Assembly (NCBI GenBank): GCA_000827265.1
Contig: KN834775.1
Location: forward strand, 518,229 to 582,228
DNA length: 64,000 bases
From: Collybiopsis luxurians FD-317 M1
Lineage: Eukaryota; Basidiomycota; Agaricomycetes; Agaricales; Omphalotaceae
Direction: 5' to 3'
The notes under the pieces were generated by a model. It saw nothing but the letters and a program-made list of their open reading frames with translations. It was not told the origin of the DNA and made no database searches. Positions within the stretch are counted from its first letter, which is position 1, and each line of letters begins with the position of its first letter. This document shows, piece by piece, positions 11,068 to 20,891 of the stretch. The position numbers and the translations under genes are program-made.

Positions 11068-13053
11068 CTACACACCGACCCCCTTCATAACCCCCGCCTC
11101 CCTCCTCGCCCTCCTCACCTCCAGCACAGTCCTCCTCAACCTCCTCATCGTCTCCACCACCTGCTCCTCATCCAATAGACTAAACGAAGCCCTCACATAC
11201 GCCGTCTTGGATCCGCTCGGTGAAAACACCGTCCCGGGAAGAGCTAGGACGCCATTGGCGTATGCGTGTGTTTCAATGAGGGTTTTTGAATCTTCTTCGG
11301 CTTCCTCTACTCCTTCCGTTGTAGCATTGGACTGGGTAGCTGACGGGGGATTGATCACGAGCTTAAACCTAATAGATGACTTGAGTAAGAACCACCACAC
11401 TAAAGCATCCAAACCAACCACTCACCAGAAAAACATCCCCGCCTCCGGAGTCACCCACTCTGCCAGTTTTCCCTCATCCCTGCCACCCGCCTTCTCATGC
11501 TCATCGGGCACACCCCCTCCTAACCACTTCTGCATCTCCCTCTCAAACACATCCCTCTTCTCTTTATAAAACGCCGAAACCTTCCGCGTATGTAACAAGA
11601 AATTATCGTACCCCCAAGATTGAAGCAGCTGGAATACGATGAGTTGGGTGAGAGAAGACGGTTGGAGGTTCGTTGTTGCTGTCTGTTTTGATTTTTTGAT
11701 TTTCGTGAGCATGGAAATCGATCGATTCAAGAAAAAACCACAAGCAAGGGTATTGCTCTTACTCACATAAACATCGACCCTCCTCAAAATAGGCTCCGGA
11801 CCCGACGCAAAACCCACTCTCAACCCCGCCGATAAAACTTTGGAAAACGAATCAAACCTCAACACTCTTCCCACTTGCGAATGAACCTCTCCGGTATCGG
11901 CATCTTCTCCAGAAGGTTCCGGTTCCGAAGCTTCGAGGGAAAAGTATGAAGGCGGACGCGGAGCAATGCCAAAGTAGAGATAAAAGTATGGATCATCTAC
12001 ATTCATTGATTGGGCATTGAGCAAACTAGGAGGGCGATCTAATTTACAGACGTACCTTCCAAAATAAGGAAATTATGCTCCCTCGCGAGTTTCAAAACCT
12101 CCTTCCTGCGCTCGGTAGATGCAGTCATTCCTGTAGGATTGCATCCGTACTATTTACTCGAGTTGGCAACAGAACACAAAATGAGCGAATATATAAGGGT
12201 ACGCACGGGAACGGTATACAGCAGTTTTGGTTTCGTCTTTCCCTCTGGCCAGTTTTCGAGCATCTCTTTCAAGGCAGAGGAACGGATTCCGTAAGCGTCT
12301 GTTGGTACTTCTGTAAAAACAAAAGGTTAAGCATATAACGTAGAATCAGCAAGTAAGTAGCTTATCACTGACCGATCAAGTTGGCACGCAGGTTTCTGAA
12401 TATGGGTAAAACTCCACTGTTGTGCGGGATTCCGTCAATGGAGCAGATCAGGGAGCAGGAAGACATACGCATAGACAGGTGCTTCTACGAAGATCGAATC
12501 GCCTGGGTTAATCAACATCGCCGCAGACTGAAGATATACACAATCAATTCTTCAATCTGAAAAAAGAAACAGATCGCAACCATACCTTTGATATCAAATC
12601 CTGCGATCCAGTACCGATACTAATCCTCCATCCTTCCGGATTTTCTCCAGCAGAACCGGAGCCACCGTTCCTACCATGAATTCTCTCCTGCAACCCTGTC
12701 AACCATGCCAACAAATCTGGAATACCAGCTGTATCGCTGTACTGCAATCCCGGAGCCAACTGAGCCTGAGGAATCGAGATAGTTGTCTCGGCAGACTCGC
12801 TAGTGGGGTCCTTGGCTGTGAAGCTAAGAGAGGTGAATGGGAATGTGGAAGAGTTGGGTTTTCCTGCGAGAAGGGATATAACACCCGGTTTTTTTTCGAG
12901 GGGGTACAGGCTGCGGACTGGAAAGACAATTTACTTGGTTGTGAGAATTTTTGTGAGAAGCGTCTACGTACTAGCACTGGGCTTTAAACCTCTCGCCAGA
13001 TCTGAGAGAAACTGATCGTAAAAGTCCTGCGGGAAAGGTTTAATCACGGCCAT
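11068..13053 (-). CDS. PLP-dependent aminotransferase, ARO8/aminoadipate class (fold type I)
   Basis: Nine predicted exons (minus): 13053-12972, 12917-12586, 12527-12469, 12416-12373, 12310-12207, 12149-12056, 11996-11767, 11682-11426 and 11368-11068; 500 aa, all phases match. Motifs in order: PGVISLLAGKPN, the cofactor-contacting YGCNPTG, the Schiff-base lysine in FDSFSKVLSAGLRVG, and a C-terminal domain with LPGTVFSPSG. This is the pattern of aromatic / 2-aminoadipate aminotransferases (yeast Aro8/Aro9, KAT-II relatives), which exchange amino groups between aromatic amino acids or 2-aminoadipate and 2-oxo acids. No targeting peptide is visible, so it is probably cytosolic. The exact substrate cannot be read from sequence. 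The ATG at 13053 is the first in frame with FPQDFYDQFL. Confidence 0.88.
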
Positions 13054-13242
13054 TGGAATTAATTGTGGTGGTGGGATCTGGAAGAGAAGGATGGGAGAGT
13101 GCCGCTGATGCCGATCATGGAAGTATGGTCGAGGAGGAAGACTGTCAAATGGGCGCTTAGAATCTAAATCGATCACTGTCGGTCGATCGTTGACTGACTT
13201 TGGACTATAAAATGCATCTCAGCCATTCCTTGATCCAACCCC
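13054..13242. promoter_or_regulatory. Divergent promoter, aminotransferase and GH16 genes
   Basis: Only 189 bp separate the ATG at 13053 (-) from the ATG at 13243 (+), so the two genes must share this region. A TATAAAA word lies at 13206-13212, about 31 bp before the GH16 start. Confidence 0.5.
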
Positions 13243-14251
13243 ATGTCGCTCTTTTCCCTCTTCTCCTGGTTCTTCTTCCTTCTTCCCGTATCATCTTTAC
13301 CTAGCGAGCACTCTTTTTCTCTCTCAAATCTCCACAGTCGCCAAAGTTGTCAACCATTTTACACGTCCTTCAACGATCCATCCTCCATCTCACCAGAAGG
13401 CGATGCCCCGTTCATCGCCCTTTCTCCTGCAGACTCGTATCAATTCACCAACGACGGCCTAGTACTTACTATGAAACCCCCGCAAGAAGGTCCCGTTCAC
13501 GCTTCCCCAGATGGCGTGAATGACAAGCTTGGCCAGGCAGCGATTGTAAACTCTACTTTTTGGGTGTGAGTCCGCATTTTGCATATAATAACGTGGCCAA
13601 CAACTTTGATATGTAGCGACTATGGGCGAGTAACATTCGAATTCAAAACTACTCTCGTTCCAGGCGCAGTAACCGCCTTTATTTTTATAGACGCAGAAAA
13701 AGGTTTCTCCCTTTCCCAGCCATCTCACTCCTCGCCTTTACCAATTAAACAACCTCCATCCAGCCACAGACGACCAAATACATTTAGACGAAATCGACGC
13801 TGAAGTAGTAGGCAAGAACCCATACTCGTGGCAATCCAATATCTTCAAACCCTCTTTCGCCGATCCGAAACCTCACTATGGCGTCTTCAGTCAAACACAC
13901 CGCCTACCTCACCACGACGATAGCTTTGCCGACACTTTCCATAAAATCTCTATCGAAAAGAGGGAGAATCAAATCATGTGGAGTCAGGATGGGGTCGTTG
14001 TTAGAACTCTAAACAAGCGTGAGCGAAGGTTTTTCCCTGCTATGTAAGACCTTTACTTGAACCTATCTCCAGAGGACACATATCTCGACGGAGTTTACCA
14101 CTTCCCTTCTGACCTTATGCGTTTACAATTTGGAGTATGGGATGGTAGTGGCGCAAAGGGAACGTCAAGTTGGTCTGGAGGTCCGATTGATTGGGAGCAA
14201 GTCTATACTTCAATTACAGCTACTATTCGCAGTGTGACGGTCGAATGCTAG
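13243..14251 (+). CDS. Secreted GH16 family protein (CRH-like)
   Basis: Predicted exons: 13243-13565, 13617-13702, 13770-14018 and 14073-14251; 278 aa. An N-terminal hydrophobic signal peptide (SLFSLFSWFFFLLPVSS) is followed by a concanavalin-type fold. The catalytic motif is DEIDAEVVG: two Glu around an Asp in the ExDxE spacing of GH16 members without a beta-bulge, as in Crh transglycosylases. Downstream VYHFPSDLMRLQFGVWD matches the family's acceptor-site region. The likely role is remodelling of beta-glucan or a glucan-chitin link in the cell wall. There is no C-terminal GPI-type tail; the protein ends soon after the fold (VTVEC), so it is probably soluble and secreted. Confidence 0.78.
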
Positions 14252-14691
14252 ATACTTGGATACTTTTTTCTTTGCATTTATGGGTAGATATTAGATGTGT
14301 AGTTACTGAGATGCCAAGCATCATCATGAAAATTATCGGCTTTCCGTATCCTGACTGGCCTTCAATACTCTTCGACAGTGTCAATGTACAGAATTGCCTC
14401 GGCTTCACAGGCCAAAGCACCCTATACAAAAAGGAATAAGTACCGTATCTCATCCGCTTATCACTCACAATTTCTGTCGTGTGACGTACCGGTGGATTCT
14501 TCTATCAAGCACAATAATAAGCATATGAATCAGTTACCAGACTGCTGAAGTATGGAATGCATTGCAAAAACAGTACATTACAGTGAATTGAAGAACTCTT
14601 CGAGGGCTATCAAAATGTACGCTTACTGTCTAAATACTGTGAATACAAGTACAACAAGAATCACTCAGTGAAAGTATTGTGGGACCTTTTT
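14252..14691. other. Intergenic region between convergent genes
   Basis: About 440 bp between the GH16 and NACHT-WD40 stop codons. Only 3' flanks are expected here; no gene is seen. Confidence 0.5.
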
Positions 14692-17600
14692 TCATACACC
14701 GCCAATACATTTTGCCCAGTTCTCTCCAAATACGCAATTCTGGAATGACAGCTTTGTATAGCCATGTCGTGAAATGATAGATGCTGTCCTGGCGGTCCAC
14801 AGATGGAGACGATAGGGTGGGGGGATCCAGACAATGGGATGAGGGCGATTGGGAAACCTGATCCATCCGTCTGGAGTCAAGGTCCAGTCATCATGGTCTA
14901 GGCGGTGAATAGTAATAGGATTGATTAGTTGTGCGAATACTAAATTGATATGAAAAAGGAAACCCACCACTCAGTTGTGTAGCATTGACAAAGTTTTGAG
15001 AACCTGACTTAGGATGACCCAAAGCTTGGGATATGACAGAATCAGTGCTCTCATTGGGAAAGCTTGCCATCAATCCAGTGATTCCAGAGGGAGATTTTGT
15101 AGAGTAGGAGAGATTTTTAGGTTCATCAGGAATATCTGCTGTAGCAACATCCCAGACTCTTACTGTTGTATCCTCTGAGCCTGATACAACTCTGCTCCCA
15201 TCAGATGAAAATGCTACTGAATAGACAATGTCCTCATGACCCTGTAAACAGTTCAACTGCACACCTGTAAAATAATCCCATATTCTCACAGTCCTATCAT
15301 AAGAGCCTGATACAATTCTCCTTCCATCTGGAGAAAAAGCCAATGAAGTTATCCTATCTCTATGCCCACTTAATTTACCTAGCAGAACATTGTAACCAGG
15401 CTTTGTGGCACCCCAGATGCTCACTGTGCTATCAGAGGACCCAGATGCAAATCTGCCACTTCCAAGAGGAGAGTATGCTACACAGGTTACATCTCTTACA
15501 TTATAATGCACTGGTGGTCCAATTGGAGTACTTGAAATGGCATTCCATACTTCGAGTCTTACTCCTCCAACTCCCCATGTAGTTCCCGACATAATTCTGA
15601 TTCCATCAGGAAAGAATGCCACTGAATAGACCAGCTCAGAGGAGTCAAGAGGATTACCAACCTGAGCACCTGTAGAGATGTCCCACATTCTGACTGTGGC
15701 TTCCCAGGCACCTGAGATAAATATTTTCCCATCAGGGGAAAATGCCAATGATGTCACCCTATGTGCATGGCCATGGATAGAATGGGTCAATTGGGTACCT
15801 GTAATGGCATCTAATATTCTGAGTGTTCCATTTCTAGTCCCTGAAACAATTTTGGTTCCCATTGGAGAAATTGCCACTGAACATACTACATCTCCATGGT
15901 TCTGTGGCAGAAAGTTGCTCAGCTGTGCATCTGTAGTGGTGTCCCATGTTCTCACTGTTCCATCCTGAGAGCCTGACACAATATTGGTTCCATGAGGAAA
16001 AAACACAACTGAGGTCACTGAGCTTTCATGGCCTGGTAGAGATGCACCCTGGAACCAGGCTCTAGTTGCATCCCACATTCTCACTGATTTATCATTAGAA
16101 CCTGAAACAATTTTGGTTCCATCAGGAGAAAATGCCAGTGAAGTAATCCAATCTTCATGCCCTTGTAGAGTATTATTCAACATGGCTCCTGTCAACTTGA
16201 TCTCCCAAATTTTCACTGTTTTATCATTGGAACTTGAAGCAATTCTGGTTCCATCAGGAGAGAATGCAACTGAAGTGATCCAATCTTCATGTCCTTGCCA
16301 TAAAAAATTACGCAGCTGGACACCTGTAGTGGCATCCCACAGTTTGACCATCTTGTCTTGAGAGCCTGACACAATCTTGGTGCCATCAGGGGAGAATGCA
16401 ACAGATGTTACCCAATCCTTATGACCCCGTAGATAATCCTGTGTGCATGTGATAATATTCAAAATTGTCATTGCTCCATGCTTGGAACCTGAAACAACTT
16501 TAGTTCTATCAGAAGAAAATGCAATGCTGGCTACCAATGAATGTTCGCGGCCAAGTACAGAGTTACCCAATTGGACCCCTGTATTAGCATCCCATATTCG
16601 GACTGTCCCATCAGTAGAGCCTGACAAAATTCTGGTTCCATCACAGGAATATACCACTGAAATTACCCAGTCTCTATGACCCTGTAAAGAGTGGCCTAGT
16701 TGAATACCTGTAGCTGTATCCCAGATGCTGACTGTTCTGTCGCGAGATCCTGATACAACCCTTGTTCCATTAGGAGAAAATGCCACTGTAGTTACCCAGT
16801 TCCTGTGGCCATGTAAAGTGTTTCCTATTTGAGCGCCTGTAGTAATATCCCATATTTTCACTGCTCCATCTCGCGCTCCTGAAACAATCTTACTTCCATC
16901 TGGAGAATATGCAATACTTTGAACTTCAGACTGTGCCCAAATGGATGTCACTGCATAACTCTGCAATGTTAATAGTTTTTTTTGAATCACTAAACCTTTT
17001 AAAATACGTGGTCTGAAACCCCATTTGTTTTCCCAAAAAGGCAAGATACTAATGTACAAATGTGGTGTCTTTCCCTTTGCTTCTCCACTTGCAAATGTTA
17101 TTAATAAGTCATGAAGATTCCGCAGCATTGCAGTGATTAAGAATGTTCTGTCAACTGCCATTGATTTCTGTAACAACAAGATCAAATTTCTAGGTGTAGT
17201 CGGTTAGAAGCTTTAAAGACTTACATTGATCAATATCTCCATATTTTCTCCACATATCTGCAAATGGTCTTGTAAACTCATAGCTTCAATCCAATATATC
17301 CCTTTTTCCCTCAAAAAACTCTCCAACTCATTTATGATATCCCCATTCAGGTTACTCTGAGTACAGTGGAAACTCCAAAATTGACAACAATATCTCAAAG
17401 ATTCATCAAATCTCTTTGCAACCCTTTCCACAAACCCATTCACCTCTGCATCTGGAACAAATGAAGAAGGAAGGTCACACATATTGAAATGTAGATATTC
17501 CAACTTTTTAAAGCATGCTTTGCTCAAATTTCCATGGTAAATAATTGTGTTGTAGGTTAGTCCTTGTGAGCTGGTATATTGGACAATAAATTCAGGAAAG

Positions 17601-18887
17601 GAAACATGGAATGTAAAAACTGCTCCACTGCCCTCAGAGATATAGAAAACTGCCTGCAACTTGCTTATTAGACCTAGCACAATGTCTGCATTCAGATTCA
17701 AAAGTTCTGCAATAGCCCTGCAGGACAGTGGTTGCCGCAATGAAATAATGGTATAAATAATTTTCCAGTCCTCTTCAATCTCACTATCTTGTGCATGCTG
17801 CTGAAGAATGGCACTTTCCAAAATGCTGGCATATAGGTTTTTCAAGTCCTCAGGCGTGCCACCTTGCTCCAAAAACTTGGCAAGTCTTTCCATCTTCCGT
17901 GTGTGGCTGTTACTACTTTGTACAAATTTTACAACTGTAGCAGCATAAATGAAAAGCTTGCCGGAAAGATTAGTGAGGCACTCCACATCCCAATCTGTGG
18001 GAGATATATTCTTCAGCTCCTCTTCAATATAAATCTTGATATCTTGTTTTATGAAACTTTCTTCTACTTGATGAAGGATAAACTCTTGCATTTTAGAAAT
18101 AGGTGGCATGGAGGGAACTGAACTGCGCATCCTCTCATTAATATCTTGCTCTGGACGGCTGGTGAACATGAACTTTAACCCTTGAAGCTGATTGCTCTGG
18201 ATGGCATGCACCAGAGGCTTCAATAAAATTGATATATCCTGGCATTCATCTAGTGCATCCAATACAAATACTGGATTCCATTGAATGTCTTGAAAGCCCT
18301 CTAATGTTTTTTTCCAAGGCTCAATGAGAAGTTGCTTGAGTTGCTCAGCTGGACTTTTTACAGCAACATCAAAATCTATGCTAAGGGCATCATTAAGTGC
18401 ACTAGCAAAAGCCCTAGAGAGTTTGGCCAGTTGATATGACAAAGTGGGGATAATCAATCGGTAATCCCCGCATTCTGGAATTTGTCGAGTGCAAAAAAAA
18501 GATCCAGCAAGAATGCCTATATCTTTCAATCTTTGGCACACAGACATTGCAATAGTGCTTTTGCCTGTTCCTGCCATGCCAGATATCCAGTAGCCTGATG
18601 CCCCAAAAGGGTTCAATGAAGTTGCCCAAGCTTCAATGTCTGCCAGAATCTGGACTCTGGTACCCTCACTGCAGAACCTGCGAGCATATCTTGCGCCCAT
18701 ATCTGTATCAAAAAATGCCTGTGATGAGTAAGGCAACTTTTGTAGAATCTCATTTTGGAAAGCTGAATTTAGACCTTAGTATTGCAATGTAAGTCATGAT
18801 AGTCTTGGGATTCCACTTACAACCAATGTTTATATCTCCTGCAATGAAATTACCATGGTGGATAGTGAAATGCGATGCATTTGGCAT
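14692..18887 (-). CDS. NACHT-WD40 repeat protein (NLR-like STAND receptor)
   Basis: Predicted exons (minus): 18887-18821, 18774-17225, 17167-14968 and 14897-14692; about 1340 aa. A short leader (NASHFTIHHGNFIAGDINIG) precedes a NACHT domain with Walker A GMAGTGKST (aa 88-96) and Walker B VFVLDALDEC (aa 191-200). About 350 residues of helical winged-helix/linker region follow. Fourteen WD40 repeats of type GHEDWITSVAFSPDGTKIVSGS...VKIWD come next, enough for two seven-blade propellers. The tail DGWIRFPN...WIPPPYR and FGENWAKC is the conserved end of agaricomycete NACHT-WD40 proteins. HET-E/NWD-type proteins of this plan recognise ligands through the WD40 array and trigger incompatibility cell death. 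There is no HET or other known effector domain at the N terminus. More upstream exons cannot be excluded. Confidence 0.87.
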
Positions 18888-19684
18888 AATGCTTTATAAA
18901 ATGACATCAACAGTGTGTAATTGACAATAAAGATAAATCATACCTGTTTTTGATATGCTGTACATTAGCTGGAGAACTTTTAATCCAATCTCAAAGTTAG
19001 AGCTATTTTAAGGTTGCAAGTCCAGTTACGCACTTGTTATCTTGACCTATGGTGCCAGTAGATTCATCTTCTTGGTATCCCACAGATGGTTCACCTAGTG
19101 CATGTGTCAATCATTGCATGAGATACTGTAAAGGTATATTCCAACCAGCAGTTGCAGTCTCAGAACGACCCAGAATATCCATGTCAGTCAACGTAGTTGT
19201 TATATAACCCAGATCAGCAAGGAAAGCTGCGGAAGAATCCAATCCAGTTGGAGTTGTGGGATCAGTCTGAGTAGCGTTATTCCCTTGACTGTTATATGGA
19301 AAGCGTTTGTTAACTTTGTGGATCAGCTTACGCATTATGTGGGTGATTCTGTGATGCGTCCCAAGTTGATAGTCGCTCTATATACAACGCCTGACCACCG
19401 CCATGATCGGATTTTTACTTGATAAAGAAAAATGATGTGATATACACTGTGCCGCCGAGAATGGCCGGCAGTGGTCCCGTAAAGGAAACCGCCGGCCTGG
19501 TTCTACCACTACAGAGTTATCACCCGGTAGACCACTGTAGGTGGGGCAAAGATGTTAGTTAACTTAGATACATCAATAGCCAATGTGACTAGGTAGCAGG
19601 AATGTACGTATATCAGCTTCGGGAGTCAGTAGTTGCTTCGTATTGAATTGCCGGGCGGCATCATTTTTTTCATTCTGAGCCTCC
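18888..19684. other. Intergenic region with short inverted repeats
   Basis: About 800 bp upstream of both the NACHT-WD40 gene (-) and the uL23m gene (+). No convincing gene. Around 19460-19550 there are short GC-rich inverted words (GGCCGGC with GCCGGCC; CAGTGGTC with GACCACTG) that could form a hairpin and may mark an old repeat. Confidence 0.4.
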
Positions 19685-20806
19685 ATGTTCAGACACGTCC
19701 AACGACGAATATGGACCCCAGCCCCGACTGCCACTCGTTCATACGCTACCCGTCATCCACGTACCCCCATCCCACATGAAGCCCTCGTAGCACGTACAGC
19801 GTCCACCCCACTCGCCGTTCGCGAACGACGCGAAAAGAAATTCGGGCCCGTCCCAGACGGCGAAACCGACGCTACACCTCACGGACTCACTCCTTCCGAC
19901 TGGGCTAGGTATAATAGACATAAAGCTCTCGGTACCCTACCCAAAATCACTATTACCCGTCGGGCACCAGCAGCAGACGGCGGCGACGGCAAGGAAAACC
20001 TCATCACAGTAACCGAACCCGTCTCACCCCTCGAATGGCTCAAACGTCGCAACGCCAGACGTTCCCGCGTCCGTGGCTTCAAAACCGTCCGACGACCCGT
20101 CTCCGGCATCCCTCATAAACCCTCCCTCGCCACATCCGTCAAAACCCACCAAGAACTCCTCCCCGTCGGTCAACCCGTCTACCTCCCCAACGTCATCTTC
20201 CGCCTGGTCCGAAACCATACTCCCGAAGGCCAGGCGTACAATCCGTACGAAGCGACCTTCCGCGTTCCTCCTTCTATCACCAAAACCGATATACGATCTT
20301 ATTTGTCTGCCGTGTACGGCGTCAAAACGACTTATATCCGTACAGACTTGTACTATGGCCGTCTGGTGAAGAGGGGTGCGAGTCACAGAAAAGAACGTCG
20401 GGCGTACAAACGAGCGGTAGTCGGGCTCATCGACCCGTTTTATTACCCGCACCGGATGGAAGATATGCCAGAAAGTAGCGAGGAGAGGAAAGAACGGGAG
20501 AAATTCATACAAGACAATTACCACCTCGACGATGTCAAAAAGAGCACGCAAGAGTCGAAATTGAGGAGCGCGGTGGTGGCTGCGAGAGGCGGGGAACAGG
20601 ACAAAAAGTGGAAGTATTCTGGGGCGGTGAGGGGCCGAGGAAAGATTTTGGCGGAGGTGGCGAAGAGGAGGCAGCTCAAGGAGGGTGTGGTGGCTGGATT
20701 GGTCTCAGAGTGGCAAAAGACTAGGCAGACGGGGAAGACGGTTACCGTTCCTCCGCCCAGGAGTAGGAAACCGGTAGAGAAAAAGATAGACGCAGAGGCA
20801 AAGTGA
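19685..20806 (+). CDS. Mitochondrial large-subunit ribosomal protein uL23m
   Basis: Intronless, 373 aa. The N terminus is Arg-rich with RSYATRH, a typical mitochondrial presequence. The uL23 core sits at about aa 190-240: YEATFRVPPSITKTDIRSYL followed by VYGVKTTYIRTDLYYG. It is related to yeast Mrp20. A basic C-terminal extension (aa 270-373) is typical of fungal mitoribosomal proteins. It binds rRNA near the peptide exit tunnel of the mitochondrial ribosome. The coding sequence is much more GC-rich than the neighbouring NACHT genes. The ATG follows a pyrimidine-rich leader. Confidence 0.85.
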   Translation: MFRHVQRRIWTPAPTATRSYATRHPRTPIPHEALVARTASTPLAVRERREKKFGPVPDGETDATPHGLTPSDWARYNRHKALGTLPKITITRRAPAADGGDGKENLITVTEPVSPLEWLKRRNARRSRVRGFKTVRRPVSGIPHKPSLATSVKTHQELLPVGQPVYLPNVIFRLVRNHTPEGQAYNPYEATFRVPPSITKTDIRSYLSAVYGVKTTYIRTDLYYGRLVKRGASHRKERRAYKRAVVGLIDPFYYPHRMEDMPESSEERKEREKFIQDNYHLDDVKKSTQESKLRSAVVAARGGEQDKKWKYSGAVRGRGKILAEVAKRRQLKEGVVAGLVSEWQKTRQTGKTVTVPPPRSRKPVEKKIDAEAK

Positions 20807-20891
20807 ACGGGGGAGCTTTCTAAAATATGATAATTATCGATATGAAAACGAGCGTAGATCCATCCTAACTGATAGTACTATTACAACCACC

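Noticed and set aside
20024..20551. 175-codon antisense frame in the uL23m gene
   Set aside because: Its opposite strand encodes a conserved ribosomal protein; the antisense peptide has no family features.
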